A stretch of 64,000 bases of DNA from Byssovorax sp. Lineage in GTDB: Bacteria; Myxococcota_A; Polyangia; Polyangiales; Polyangiaceae. The position numbers and the translations under genes were made by a program. The stretch lies in the NCBI GenBank assembly GCA_025362495.1, contig JANYGI010000133.1, positions 1-64,000 on the forward strand. Reading direction: 5' to 3'. This document shows positions 26,571-36,365 of this stretch, in pieces. The notes under the pieces were generated by a model. The model ran no database searches and was not told where the DNA came from. It was given only the letters and a program-made list of their open reading frames with translations. Position 1 is the stretch's first letter. Each line of letters begins with the position of its first letter.

Positions 26571-28628
26571 ATGAACATTGTCTCCGCGTGCTCGCTGCCG
26601 GTCGCGTCCCTCACCTGGCAGCCACGGCCCGGGGCCTTCGCGATCACGGTGGTCTGCAAGGCCACGTTCTCGCTTCATCCGGGCGAGTGCGTCTTCGCGG
26701 ACGAGCAGGAGCCGCTGCACCTCGACGAGATCCCGTGGAGCGACGAGCCATCGAGGAGCCCCGTGGTCGCGAGCGATCTCGCCCCCCTGAAGCCCCGCGC
26801 CGAGGTGGTGCTGGTGGGCCACGCCTTCGCGCCGGAGCGAACGCCGGCGCGCTCTCTCGTCGCGCGGCTCGTCGTGGGCGAGCTCGACAAGTCGATCGAG
26901 ATCTGGTGCGACCGCGTGGTCGGCGACGGCGGCGCGATCGCCGAGGGGGCTGCATTCGAGAGGATGCCTCTGGTCTACGAGCGCGCGGCCGGCGGGCCCG
27001 CGACCTGGAACCCGGTGGGGCTGCCCCCCGATGCGCTCGATCCACGCGGGCGTCGCATCCTGCCCAACCTGCTCCACCCCGGCAGCCCGATGCGCCCTAT
27101 CGGCTTCGGTCCAATCGCTCCCAACTGGCCACTACGGCGGGACAAGCTGGGTCGCCGCGCCGCGCACGGGCTCCCGACGGGTTTCGCGCGCGAGCCCATG
27201 CCCCCTGATCTGGATCCGGCCTATTTCCAGGCGGCGCCCCCGGACCAGCAGCTCGCCGCGCTGCGCGGGGACGAGCTTATCGTGCTCGAGAATCTTCACC
27301 GCGACATCCCCCGGCTGATCACGGCGTTGCCCGGCGTCATGCCGTCGGCGCTCGCCGAGGTCCGCGGCGCTCCGCAGCCCCTCGCGCTCCGCTGCGATCG
27401 ACTCTGGATCGACACCGATCGCGCGATATGCTCTCTCACCTTCCGCGCAGAAATGCCGCTGGCCCGGCCGGACGAGAAGGGCAGAATCATGATCTTCCTC
27501 GATCGCCCGGCGGGCAAAGGGGCCTCTTCGCCGCAGGGCCTCACGCTCCCTTTCTCACCGGGCGGCGGCCGCTCTCCCGAACCGGCGCTCCCCTTTGCGC
27601 CCGCGCCGATCGGCGCGCCTCCACCCGCAGAGGGTCGAGCCAGCCCGGGCGCAGCGCGACTCCCGTTCGGCGCGCCATCGACGCCGGTGTTGCAACCTTT
27701 CGCGGCGTTTCCTGCGGCGCCGCCGCTCCTGCATGTGATCGACCGACCGGCGCGCGCCGAGGAGGCCACGCCGCCGCGTCTCACGGCCGAGGCGCCGCCG
27801 CCGGCGCTGACCGAGCCCGCCGTGCGCGGCGAGGCGATTGGCAATCACGAGACTCTCGATCTCCTCTGGTTCGATCCAGAGGCGGTCCCACGCATCCGTC
27901 GAACCGCGAGCTTTCGCAAGATTCTGGACGATCTCGCGGATCAGCCCATCGATCCCGAGCTCGACGACCCCGAGACCGCGCGCAACGTCGCCGACGTCGA
28001 GAACCAGCGCGACCTCGGCGAGATCCTCCTGCGCGGCGAGCCGAGGGGCGCAGAGGGTCCGGGCGAGGCGCTGCGCGCGGGTAACCGCCGGGGCAGGTTT
28101 GTCCCCCAGTATTCCCTCTTCGAGGGAGACCTGCATTTCCCGTTCGACGAGATCGGGGCGCTGCGCGCGACGGTGATCACCGTGACCCCGCTCATCGCGG
28201 GCGACGAGAGCCTCAAGGCTGCGGTGCTCGCGGCGAACGAATTTCTGCGTATTCCCGGGCTCTTCAGCGCACCCGCCGTGGCCGAGGGCCTGACCGGCCG
28301 GATCAAGGACACGTTTCGTCAGGGGAAGCGCATGGTGCCCGTCAGCTACCTCGAAGCGCAGGTGGAGCGCGCGTTGCTGGAGCAGCGGCTCTACCAGCGG
28401 AGATCGCTCTTCGGCGGCCCCCACGTGCGGGCGCTCCTCTCTTCCGCGACGGCGCCCGTGCCCGTGGCCGTTTATCTCGGCGAAGCCGCCGCCGCGCGGC
28501 TACCCCTCTTCCAGCGCTTCAGGGCGAGGCTCATCGGCGCGGCCCACCCGGCAGTCGACCAGTTCGAGCCTGCGCCCACCTCGATCCGCGCGGCCGCGCT
28601 GGCCCGGATCGTCGTGCTCGAGCGGTGA
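26571..28628 (+). CDS. DUF2169-family protein, putative T6SS effector chaperone
   Basis: 685 residues from the ATG of MNIVSACSLPVASLTWQPRP. Residues about 1-300 match DUF2169 (FAITVVCKATFSL, DEIPWSDEPSRSPVVASDLAP, KPRAEVVLVGHAFAPE, WCDRVVGD, RPIGFGPIAPNWPLRR, FQAAPPDQQL, LIVLENLHRD). In Agrobacterium and Burkholderia such proteins act as adaptors that load effectors bearing PAAR or VgrG partners. A Pro/Ala-rich linker (about 325-430) and a helical C-terminal half of unknown function follow. It is divergent from the damaged 5' end of the vgrG operon and completes the island. Confidence 0.85.
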   Translation: MNIVSACSLPVASLTWQPRPGAFAITVVCKATFSLHPGECVFADEQEPLHLDEIPWSDEPSRSPVVASDLAPLKPRAEVVLVGHAFAPERTPARSLVARLVVGELDKSIEIWCDRVVGDGGAIAEGAAFERMPLVYERAAGGPATWNPVGLPPDALDPRGRRILPNLLHPGSPMRPIGFGPIAPNWPLRRDKLGRRAAHGLPTGFAREPMPPDLDPAYFQAAPPDQQLAALRGDELIVLENLHRDIPRLITALPGVMPSALAEVRGAPQPLALRCDRLWIDTDRAICSLTFRAEMPLARPDEKGRIMIFLDRPAGKGASSPQGLTLPFSPGGGRSPEPALPFAPAPIGAPPPAEGRASPGAARLPFGAPSTPVLQPFAAFPAAPPLLHVIDRPARAEEATPPRLTAEAPPPALTEPAVRGEAIGNHETLDLLWFDPEAVPRIRRTASFRKILDDLADQPIDPELDDPETARNVADVENQRDLGEILLRGEPRGAEGPGEALRAGNRRGRFVPQYSLFEGDLHFPFDEIGALRATVITVTPLIAGDESLKAAVLAANEFLRIPGLFSAPAVAEGLTGRIKDTFRQGKRMVPVSYLEAQVERALLEQRLYQRRSLFGGPHVRALLSSATAPVPVAVYLGEAAAARLPLFQRFRARLIGAAHPAVDQFEPAPTSIRAAALARIVVLER

Positions 28629-28850
28629 GCTCGAGGCGTGGCCGGCTCGCCCTCCACGCTCCGAACGGGGCGCGGGGAAGGCCAGAGTCGGGGCAGCCAC
28701 TCTGTTTGGTTTTCTCCAGCGTTCTGGCGGCGCCGCCTCCCGTCGTCCGGCTCTCCCGCGCCTCGACGCGCTCGTCGATAACCCGCACCCGAGCTCGCAG
28801 AGCTGGTATGACGCGTCCCCTCGGCAGGCAAATCGCCGCGCGGGGGACCC

Positions 28851-30134
28851 TTGACGCTGCGAATCCTTCACACCTCGGACTGGCACCTCGGCAGCAGCCT
28901 CGAAAGCGCCTCCCGCGACGAGGAGCACCGCCGCTTCCTCGACTGGCTCCTGCAAACGCTCCGCGACGAGGCGATCGATCTCCTGATCGTCGCGGGCGAC
29001 GTCTTCCACTACGCGCAGCCCTCGGCCGAGGCGCAGCGGCTCTATTACCGCTTCCTCGCGCGGATCGGGAGCGAGACGAAAGTCCGGCAAATCGTGGTGA
29101 TCGGCGGCAACCACGACTCCGCCTCGCGCCTCGACGCCCCGCGCGAGGTGCTCGACGCGCTCCGCATTCACGTCGTCGGCGGCCTCCTCGGCGAGCAGAC
29201 CTCGTGGGAGCGCTGCCTCTGCCCGATCGAGCGCCCCGGCGGCGGCGTCTCTGCGGTGGTGCTCGCGGTCCCTTTCGTCCACGAGTTTCGCCTCGGCATC
29301 CGCACCACCGGCCGCTCACCCGCGGAGATCACCGCCGACTTTCGCGAGGCCTTCCAGAACCTCTATCGCAGCCTCGCCGATCTCGCCGAGGAGCGGTGGC
29401 CCGGAGCCCCGTTGATCGCGACAGGGCACCTCACCTGCGTCGGCGCCGAGGCCGGCGAATACGGCACCGAGATTCACCAGGTCGGCACGATCGGCGGCCT
29501 CCCGGGCGACATCTTCGATCCGCGACTCGAGTACATCGCCCTGGGCCACATCCATCGCATGTTCCCGATCGAGGGCACCCGCGCGCGCTACTCCGGCTCT
29601 CCGCTGGCGATGAACGTCGTCGAGGCGCGCTCGCAGCGCTGGGTGATCCGCGTCGAGCTCGATCTCGATCCGGCCTGCCCCCCCGGCTCGCGCGCGACGA
29701 CTCACAAGATCCCCGTCCCGAGCTGGCGCGAGATCGTGGAGATCACCGGCCCCACGGAAGAGGTGCTGGCGAAGCTTCGCGCCCTGAAATCACCGCACGA
29801 TCTCCCCCCGTTCGTCTACGTGAAGCTCGACGTCGACGAGTACCTGACCGACGGGCCCTTCCGCATCAACGAGGCCATCGAGACACACCCGCTCGCGTCG
29901 AGGCCCCGCGTCGTCGAGGTCCACCAGCGGGTCGCCGGCCGCGAGGACGTGAAGGACGACGGCGAAGCGCGCACCGGACTCAAGAACCTCCGCCCCGAAG
30001 AGGTGTTCATTCGCCTCCACCAGTCCCAGTTCAAGGCCCCTCCCGGCGATCTGCTGCTCACGGCGTTCCGGACCGTGCTCTCCCAGCTCGACGAGGCGCA
30101 CGTGACCGAAGCGACGGACGAGGGCGGCGAGTGA
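28851..30134 (+). CDS. sbcD: Exonuclease subunit SbcD (Mre11-type)
   Basis: 427 residues, apparently with a TTG start (the first in-frame start, giving MTLRILHTSDWHLGSSLES). The calcineurin-like phosphoesterase motifs are complete: DWHLG (10-14), GDVFH, GGNHDSASRL, GHLTC and GHIHRMF, which bind the two metals of the nuclease site. With SbcC it forms the bacterial Mre11-Rad50 complex that cleaves hairpins and protein-blocked DNA ends. Its stop overlaps the sbcC start by 4 bp (GTGA). The 222 bp upstream hold no recognisable gene. Confidence 0.95.
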   Translation: MTLRILHTSDWHLGSSLESASRDEEHRRFLDWLLQTLRDEAIDLLIVAGDVFHYAQPSAEAQRLYYRFLARIGSETKVRQIVVIGGNHDSASRLDAPREVLDALRIHVVGGLLGEQTSWERCLCPIERPGGGVSAVVLAVPFVHEFRLGIRTTGRSPAEITADFREAFQNLYRSLADLAEERWPGAPLIATGHLTCVGAEAGEYGTEIHQVGTIGGLPGDIFDPRLEYIALGHIHRMFPIEGTRARYSGSPLAMNVVEARSQRWVIRVELDLDPACPPGSRATTHKIPVPSWREIVEITGPTEEVLAKLRALKSPHDLPPFVYVKLDVDEYLTDGPFRINEAIETHPLASRPRVVEVHQRVAGREDVKDDGEARTGLKNLRPEEVFIRLHQSQFKAPPGDLLLTAFRTVLSQLDEAHVTEATDEGGE

Positions 30135-33100
30135 AGCTCCACGCGATCGAGGTCAAGAATCTGAACTCGCTCTATGGCGAGAACAAGATCGACTTTCACC
30201 GGGATCTGAAGGACGCGCCGATCTTTCTCATCGTCGGCCCGACCGGCGCAGGGAAATCCACGCTGATGGACGCCGTCAGCCTGGCCCTCTTCGGGCAGAC
30301 TCCGCGCCTCACCCGCGAGCGCGGCCAGAAAGATCGCGAGAGCGGCCTCATCATGTCGCACGGCACGGGAGAGTGCCTTGCAGCCATCGAGTTCAGCAAG
30401 ATGGACCCGGACGGGAAGCGCCGGCGTTATCGCGCGGAGTGGTCCTGTCAGCGCGCCCGCAAGAAACCCGGCGGCAACCTGCAAGACCCGCAGCGGAGCC
30501 TGGCTGTCTACAACGACGATGGCACGAAAGAGATCCTCGTCAGCGGGACGAAGGCCAAGGACATCGATCCTTGCTTTGCGGAGGTGCTCCAGGGGTTCAC
30601 CGTCGAAGACTTTCAGCGGAGCGTGCTCCTCGCGCAGGGCGAGTTCTCGGCGTTCCTCAAGGCCAGCGATCAGCAGCGCGCGGCCATCCTCGAGCGGCTG
30701 ACGCGGACCGACATCTACAAGCGGATCGGCGAGCGCACCGCCGTGCTCAAGCGCGAGCACGAGGCGACGCTGCGCGCCGTCGAGCAGCAGCAGAAGGGCC
30801 TGGTGATCCTGTCGACGGACGAGGTCGCGGCGATCGAGTCGGCCGCCTCCGACGCCGCGGCGGAGCTGGGCAAGCTCGACGCCGAGGGCGCGCGCCTTGC
30901 CGCGTGGGAGGCCTGGCTCGCGCAGCTCGCCGAGCGCCGCACCAACCATGCAGAGGCCGCGATCGCCCACGAAAAAGCGGTGAACGACGTCGCCGCGCGG
31001 GCGCCGGATCGGGCGCGGCTCGACGAGGACGCGCGCTGCCGCGAGGCCGGCGAGGCGTGGCGCGCGCTGCGCAAAGAGGTCGACGACGTCGCGCTGTTCA
31101 CGGGCAAGCTCCCCGCGCTCCGGCTCGACGAAGCCGAGCGCCGATCGACGCTCGCGCTGGCCGACGAGGCCGCGTCGATCGCGACGGCTCGCAAGCACGA
31201 CGCGGACCGAGCGCTCGATCGCGCGCGTCCCGAGATCGAGGCGGCGCGCGCGGCGCGGCAAGCCTGGAAGCGCGCCGAGCAGGAGCGGGAAGACGCCGAG
31301 CGCCTCTCCGCCGAGGCAGCGGCGAAGGCCGAGAAAGAGCGCGTCGATCACGATCGCCTCACGACGGCGCTCGCGACCGCGACGACGCGCCGGGAGGCGG
31401 CCGAGGCGCAACACCGAACGCTCGCGCACGCCGAGCCGTTGATCGCGCAGATCGCCGGTTTTTCGGCGCGCGCGCAGCACCTCGCGGGCGCGCGAGAGCA
31501 GCGCGACACGGCCGCGCGCAAGCGGGCGCAGGCCGAGAAGGCGCGCGCCGATCTGGGAAACGTGCGCGGCGGCCTGGAGGAAAAGCGAGCGCGGTCCGAG
31601 GCCGAGCGCGCGGTCTTCGATGCGGCGTGCGCCGCGGCCGAGGCGGTGCTGAGCCCGCTCCTCGATGGCGCCGCGAGCGTGAAGGCGCGGCGCGAGGCGC
31701 TGACGGGCGAGGCGCAGACGTGGGCCAAGCGCGCCGCGAGCGGCCGTGAGGCGCGGACGCTCACGCTCGATCTGGCCTCGAAAACCGCGAGAATCGCCGC
31801 GTTCGACGCCGACCTCGCCGAGCTCGCGCGGCGGCGCGTCGCGCTCGACGAGGCCGCCGCGCAGGCCCTCGCTGCGCGGGAGCCGCTCGCTCTCGCGGTC
31901 GCGACACACGAGGCTCACTTCGACGATTTCGAGCTGATCCGCCGCTTCGCCGCCGCGCGCGCGGAGCTCGCGCCCGGCAAGGCGTGCCCGCTCTGCGGGA
32001 GCTGCGAGCACCCGCTCGTCAGCGCGCTCGGGGGTGACGACGAGCGGGCGCGGCTCGTCCGCCGCGAAGGCGAGGTGCGGCTCGGGCGCGATGAAGCGCG
32101 CAGCGCGCTCGCCGCGCACGATCAGCAGGTGCACGCTCACCGCGCCGATCTCGTCGGCCTCGCGACCTCGCTCGCCGAGAAGACGAAGCAGCGCGCGGAG
32201 ATCGCGCAGCAGGCCGACGAGATCGCCGCGCGCGCCACGGCTCGCCTCGGCGACGCGCGGCTCCCGGCGGGCGCGAGCGTCGCGCAGATCGACGGGCTGC
32301 TCGCCGATCTCGAGGCGCGCGAGGCCTCGGCCGGCGCCGCGCAGAGCGCGCTCGACGACGCGGAAGAAACGCTGCGAAAAGCGGCGGAATCGCGTCGGTC
32401 GAAGCTCGACGACGTCCACCGGATCCAGGCCGAGCTCGGCCCGCTCGACGCCCGCATCGAGTCGTGGACGACGGCGGCCGCGGACCAGGCGCAGATCGCG
32501 ACGGCGCTCGACGCGCGGATCCTCGCGGAGATCGCCGCGCTCCGCGCCGACCTCGCGGCCTGCGAAATCGCCGTGCGCGAGCCGGGCGGCGCGCCGGAGA
32601 TCGACGCGGCGATTCACGAGGCCAGGGCGCTCACGCAGGCTGCGCAGGCCGCGCGCGAGGAGCGTCGAGTCGCCGAGGCCGCCGAGCTGCGCGCGCGCGG
32701 CGAGCGAGATCTCGTCGCGGGTCAACACGAGCAGGCGACGGCGCGTCTCGCCGAGCGCGCGCAGGCCGTGACGGAGCGGCGCACGCAGGCCATCGAGGCC
32801 GAGCGCGCGATGAAGGCTTGCCTCGACGGCGCGGATCCCGACGCGCTCGAGCGATCGCTGAAGAGCGAGGCCGACGCGGCGCAGCGCGCCCTCGGCGACG
32901 CGATCCAGCGCGCCACGAGCGGCCGCGAAGAGCTCACGCGGATCACCACGCGACGCGAAGAAGCCGAGGCGCAGCACGCGGCGTCGCAGGCGCGCGAAGC
33001 GAGCGCGCGCGCGGCGCTGTCGCATCACCTCGCAGCGCTGGGCCTGCCCGACGCCGCGGCGCTCGGCGAGCGGCTCCTCTCCGACGAGGCGCGCCAGCGT

Positions 33101-33916
33101 CTGGTCGACGAGACCTCGCGGGTGCGCGAGGCGCTGGTGGTCGCGACGGCGACGCGTGAAGGCGCCGAGGCGCGGCTCGCCGTCGTCGTGGCGGCGCGCC
33201 CCGTCGACGCGGACCCGGACGAGAGCACGGCCGCCGAGGTCGGGGCGCGCCGCAAGTCCCTCGAATCACGCCGCGGCGAGCTCCACCAGCAGGTCGGTCG
33301 CTGCCAGGAGCAGCTGGAAGATCACCGCCGCAAGACCCGGGATCTCGCCCGGCTGCTCGAGCAGATCGATCGCGCGCGGCGCAACCACGACATCTGGCAG
33401 AGCCTCCACAACCTCATCGGCAAGAACAACGGCGACGAGTTCAAGCTCTTCGCCCAGATCCTCAATTTTCAGGAGCTGATCGACAAGGCCAACGTCCGCC
33501 TCAAGTGGCTCGCTCCGCGCTACTCGCTCACGATAGCCACCGACGACAAGGGCAATCCACGCCTCTCGTTCGCGGTGCGCGACGCGCATTTCGCCGGCGC
33601 CGAGCGGCCGCCGACCACGCTCTCCGGCGGCGAGACGTTCCTGGTCTCCCTGGCCCTGGCGCTGGCCCTGGCAGACTACCGCGCCGTGGAGATGCCGATC
33701 GAGACTCTGCTCCTCGACGAGGGCTTCGGGACGCTCGACACCGACACGCTCAACACGGCCATGGACGCCCTCGAGCGCCTCCAGGCGCGCGGCACGCAGA
33801 TTGGCATCATCAGCCACCTGGGCGGCCTGAGAGAGCGAATCGAGGCGCGGATCGTCGTCGGCAAGGTGGGCAACGGCCGCTCGGAGATCCGCTTCGAGCT
33901 CGGCGTCGACGTTTGA
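30131..33916 (+). CDS. sbcC: Exonuclease ATPase subunit SbcC (Rad50-type)
   Basis: 1261 residues from the GTG overlapping the sbcD stop; the frame is open further upstream but without homology. Walker A GPTGAGKST (36-44), Q-loop region LAQGEFSAFLKA, a very long Ala/Arg/Glu-rich coiled coil, the zinc hook CPLCGSC (about 619), and the ABC signature TLSGGETFLVSLALAL (about 1162) with Walker B ETLLLDEGFGTLD (about 1195) are all present. It is longer than E. coli SbcC (1048), mainly in the coiled coil. It dimerises through the hook and drives SbcD nuclease by ATP hydrolysis. Confidence 0.96.
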   Translation: MKLHAIEVKNLNSLYGENKIDFHRDLKDAPIFLIVGPTGAGKSTLMDAVSLALFGQTPRLTRERGQKDRESGLIMSHGTGECLAAIEFSKMDPDGKRRRYRAEWSCQRARKKPGGNLQDPQRSLAVYNDDGTKEILVSGTKAKDIDPCFAEVLQGFTVEDFQRSVLLAQGEFSAFLKASDQQRAAILERLTRTDIYKRIGERTAVLKREHEATLRAVEQQQKGLVILSTDEVAAIESAASDAAAELGKLDAEGARLAAWEAWLAQLAERRTNHAEAAIAHEKAVNDVAARAPDRARLDEDARCREAGEAWRALRKEVDDVALFTGKLPALRLDEAERRSTLALADEAASIATARKHDADRALDRARPEIEAARAARQAWKRAEQEREDAERLSAEAAAKAEKERVDHDRLTTALATATTRREAAEAQHRTLAHAEPLIAQIAGFSARAQHLAGAREQRDTAARKRAQAEKARADLGNVRGGLEEKRARSEAERAVFDAACAAAEAVLSPLLDGAASVKARREALTGEAQTWAKRAASGREARTLTLDLASKTARIAAFDADLAELARRRVALDEAAAQALAAREPLALAVATHEAHFDDFELIRRFAAARAELAPGKACPLCGSCEHPLVSALGGDDERARLVRREGEVRLGRDEARSALAAHDQQVHAHRADLVGLATSLAEKTKQRAEIAQQADEIAARATARLGDARLPAGASVAQIDGLLADLEAREASAGAAQSALDDAEETLRKAAESRRSKLDDVHRIQAELGPLDARIESWTTAAADQAQIATALDARILAEIAALRADLAACEIAVREPGGAPEIDAAIHEARALTQAAQAAREERRVAEAAELRARGERDLVAGQHEQATARLAERAQAVTERRTQAIEAERAMKACLDGADPDALERSLKSEADAAQRALGDAIQRATSGREELTRITTRREEAEAQHAASQAREASARAALSHHLAALGLPDAAALGERLLSDEARQRLVDETSRVREALVVATATREGAEARLAVVVAARPVDADPDESTAAEVGARRKSLESRRGELHQQVGRCQEQLEDHRRKTRDLARLLEQIDRARRNHDIWQSLHNLIGKNNGDEFKLFAQILNFQELIDKANVRLKWLAPRYSLTIATDDKGNPRLSFAVRDAHFAGAERPPTTLSGGETFLVSLALALALADYRAVEMPIETLLLDEGFGTLDTDTLNTAMDALERLQARGTQIGIISHLGGLRERIEARIVVGKVGNGRSEIRFELGVDV

Positions 33917-33953
33917 TCCCGGCGTCGACGCTGGCTCCCGGCGTTGACGGAGC

Positions 33954-34556
33954 TCAGCAGTCGCCGCCGCGGCGCATGGTCATCATCGACGCGGGGCGGA
34001 TCCCGAGGATGGCATAGGCCTTTTCCCACCGATCCTCGGCTGCCACGTCGAACAGCACGCCTTCGTCGAGCGGGACGGGGAGCCACGCGCCCGCGGCGAT
34101 CTCCCCCTCGAGCTGCCCCGGCCCCCAGCCGCTGTAGCCGAGGAGCACCGTGCGTCGCCGGGGATCGATCTCGCCTGGCCTTCGCGCCTCGGTGTCGCGC
34201 GCGAGGGCGTCGAACGCGCTCCGCGACGAGGTGACGCGGACGCGGTCGCCCACGGCGATGACGCCGTTGTCCTCGGGCGCCATCGTCGGATCCAGGCAGA
34301 GGATCCACCCCGAGCTCGGCTGCACGGGGCCGCCGACGTAGACGGCCGACGCGCTGGTCGAGCCCTCGTCGCCGTAGCCCGCGAGCTTGAGCAGCTCGCC
34401 GAGCTTCATCGAGGCTTCGCGGTTGACGACGAAGCCGAGGGCCCCGCCGTCACTGTGGAGCGCCAGCAGCACCACCGTGCGATCGAAGTTCGGATCGCCG
34501 AGCGGCGGTGATGCGATGAGGAAACCTGGCGCGAGCGTGCCGAGCGATTTCGCCAT
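33954..34556 (-). CDS. YqgE/AlgH family protein (DUF179)
   Basis: 200 residues from the ATG of MAKSLGTLAPGFLIASPPLG. Family marks are DPNFDRTVVLLALHSDGGALGFVVNR (split here as NFDRTVVLLALHS then GALGFVVNR), VYVGGPVQPSSGWILC, GYSGWGPGQLEGEI and AWLPVP. The YqgE/AlgH fold is conserved widely, but its biochemical role is unsettled; AlgH was named from an alginate-regulation phenotype. The gene converges with sbcC across 37 bp. A TATGCT element 6 nt before the ATG may indicate a leaderless transcript. Confidence 0.9.
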   Translation of the reverse strand: MAKSLGTLAPGFLIASPPLGDPNFDRTVVLLALHSDGGALGFVVNREASMKLGELLKLAGYGDEGSTSASAVYVGGPVQPSSGWILCLDPTMAPEDNGVIAVGDRVRVTSSRSAFDALARDTEARRPGEIDPRRRTVLLGYSGWGPGQLEGEIAAGAWLPVPLDEGVLFDVAAEDRWEKAYAILGIRPASMMTMRRGGDC

Positions 34557-34645
34557 GCCCGGAGCATATCCGGCCGGACCCGCCGATCGCGAACGATCCG
34601 CGCCCGAGGTCGCACGCCGTTGCAACGCGGGCTACCCTCGCCGCC

Positions 34646-35344
34646 ATGATTGCCGAGCCGCGTGATTCCCTGCCGGCGGCGCCGCTGCGCCCGCACGTCA
34701 CGCTCCATTTCGCGCAGACGCTCGACGGGAGGATCGCCACGCGCACGGGCTCGTCGCGCTGGATCAGCGGGCCGCCGGCCACGCGCTTCGCGCACGAGCT
34801 CCGGGCCGAAGCCGACGCGGTGATCATCGGCTCCGGCACCGCGATCGCCGACGATCCGCTGCTCACCGTGCGCCTCGTCGAGGGTCGGCAGCCCCTCCGG
34901 GTCGTCCTCGACGCGCGCGCGCGCCTGCCTCGAAGCTCGAAGCTCCTCGCCGACGCCAGCACCGCGACGATTCACGTGACGTGCTCGCCGGCTCGTGATG
35001 GCGAGGCGGCGCACGTCGAGGCCTGGCGCCTGCCTCCCGGTGCCGGCGGCGTCGGCGTCGATCTCGACGCCCTGCTCCAACGCCTCGCCGCGCGCGGTGT
35101 GAGCCGCGTCCTCGTCGAGGGCGGTAATCGCGTGATCACCGCTTTTTTGCGGCGCGAGCTCGTCGATCGGATCGTCGTCACGGTCGCGCCGATGATCCTC
35201 GGCGCGGGCATCGACGCGGTCGGCGATCTCGGGATCGAGCGCCTCGATCATGCGCTTCGCTTCACCCCGGTGCGCGTCTTCTCGCTCGGCGACGACGTGC
35301 TGATCGAGCTCGCGCGCCGGCGCTCCACCGAGGCGTCGGCGTGA
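34646..35344 (+). CDS. RibD-reductase/dihydrofolate-reductase-like protein
   Basis: 232 residues with no deaminase domain, so it is a stand-alone RibD C-terminal fold. Motifs are HFAQTLDGRIATRTGSSRWI, ADAVIIGSGTAIADDPLLTVR, PLRVVLDARARLP, VSRVLVEGGNRVITAFL and VDRIVVTVAPMILGAG. Known members reduce the ribosylamino-pyrimidine of riboflavin synthesis with NADPH, or related pyrimidine/pterin-like substrates. It is the first gene of a five-gene operon and overlaps the next gene by 4 bp (GTGA). Since the neighbours are a PTPS-like protein and a glycosyltransferase, its substrate is more likely a pterin-related intermediate than riboflavin (inference). Confidence 0.85.
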   Translation: MIAEPRDSLPAAPLRPHVTLHFAQTLDGRIATRTGSSRWISGPPATRFAHELRAEADAVIIGSGTAIADDPLLTVRLVEGRQPLRVVLDARARLPRSSKLLADASTATIHVTCSPARDGEAAHVEAWRLPPGAGGVGVDLDALLQRLAARGVSRVLVEGGNRVITAFLRRELVDRIVVTVAPMILGAGIDAVGDLGIERLDHALRFTPVRVFSLGDDVLIELARRRSTEASA

Positions 35345-36357
35345 GCGCGGCGCGCGCCGTCTGGTTCGAATCCCCGGGGATCGCAGCGATTCGCGTGGAG
35401 CCGCTGCGCGCGCCCTCCGCGGGCGAGGTCGTCGTCGCGGCGGTCTGCTCCGGCATCAGCGCGGGCACCGAGCGGCTGGTGCTCACGGGCAACGTGCCCC
35501 CCGAGGCGCGCGCGATCATGGCCCTGCCGGCGATGCGCGGCGGCTTCGATCTCCCGGTGAGCTACGGCTACGCGCTGGTCGGTCGCATCGAGGAGGTCGG
35601 GCCCGGCGTCGGCGCGAACCGCGTCGGCGAGCGCGTGCTCCTCCTCCATCCGCATCACGATCGCGTCGTCACGTCGATCGAGGCGATCCGCCCTCTCCCC
35701 GAGGGCCCGCCGAGCGAGCGCCTCGTGCTCTTGCCCAGCCTCGAGACGGCGATCAACGTCGTGTGGGACGCCGGCGTGGCGCTCGGCGATCGCGTGCTGG
35801 TGACGGGGCTCGGCGTCATCGGTCTGCTCGTCGTTCACCTCGCGGCGCGCGCCGGGGCCGCGGCGATCGTGGCTGTCGATCTCGATCCCGAGCGTCGCGC
35901 GCTGGCGATCGCGCTCGGCGCCACCGAGGCCCTGTCCGAGCCCGAGGCTGCGGCCGTCGCGGCGTGCGACGTCTCGATCGAAGCGTCGGGATCGCCGGCG
36001 GCGCTCGCGGCGCTGATCGAGCATGCGGGCCTGGAAACGAGCGTGATCGTCGCGTCCTGGTACGGGAGCGCCCTCGCGGCGTTGCCCCTCGGAGGCCGCT
36101 TTCACCCGCACCGTGTCACGCTCCGCTCGAGCCAGGTCGGCCGCCTCGATCCGCGCCGCAGCGCGCGCTGGACCTTCGCGCGCCGCTGGGCCCTCGCCGG
36201 GGAGCTCTGCCGCGACGGCGATCTCGATCGATTGATCGCGCCCTCGGTGCCGCTCGCCGACGCTCCCGCCGTGTATGCCGAGCTTGCCCGCGGCGTGCGC
36301 TGGTCGCCGCCGCAGCGGGTGTTCGACATGATCCGCCGCGCCCCGGAGCCGGTATAG
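35341..36357 (+). CDS. Medium-chain dehydrogenase of the pterin-like operon
   Basis: 338 residues, GTG start. This MDR-superfamily protein has an N-terminal SGISAGTERLVLTGN motif, as in BchC-type dehydrogenases, and a Rossmann segment VLVTGLGVIGLLVVHLAARAG, then VAVDLDPERRALAIALGATEAL. The Cys/His ligands of classical zinc alcohol dehydrogenases are not evident, and the four-Cys structural zinc lobe is absent. It overlaps the RibD-like gene by 4 bp and is followed 8 bp later by the PTPS-like gene. Probable role: NAD(P)H-dependent oxidation or reduction of the pathway's side chain (inference). Confidence 0.85.
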   Translation: MSAARAVWFESPGIAAIRVEPLRAPSAGEVVVAAVCSGISAGTERLVLTGNVPPEARAIMALPAMRGGFDLPVSYGYALVGRIEEVGPGVGANRVGERVLLLHPHHDRVVTSIEAIRPLPEGPPSERLVLLPSLETAINVVWDAGVALGDRVLVTGLGVIGLLVVHLAARAGAAAIVAVDLDPERRALAIALGATEALSEPEAAAVAACDVSIEASGSPAALAALIEHAGLETSVIVASWYGSALAALPLGGRFHPHRVTLRSSQVGRLDPRRSARWTFARRWALAGELCRDGDLDRLIAPSVPLADAPAVYAELARGVRWSPPQRVFDMIRRAPEPV

Positions 36358-36365
36358 TTCTGCGC

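Noticed and set aside
29816-33028. A 1070-codon open frame on the minus strand opposite sbcC
   Set aside because: It is a shadow of the Ala/Arg/Glu coiled coil of SbcC, without domains or a plausible start.
33954-34625. Longer start for the YqgE/AlgH gene (adding 23 residues)
   Set aside because: The extra residues are Arg/Pro-rich and unlike the family N-terminus, which begins at MAKSLGTLAPGF.
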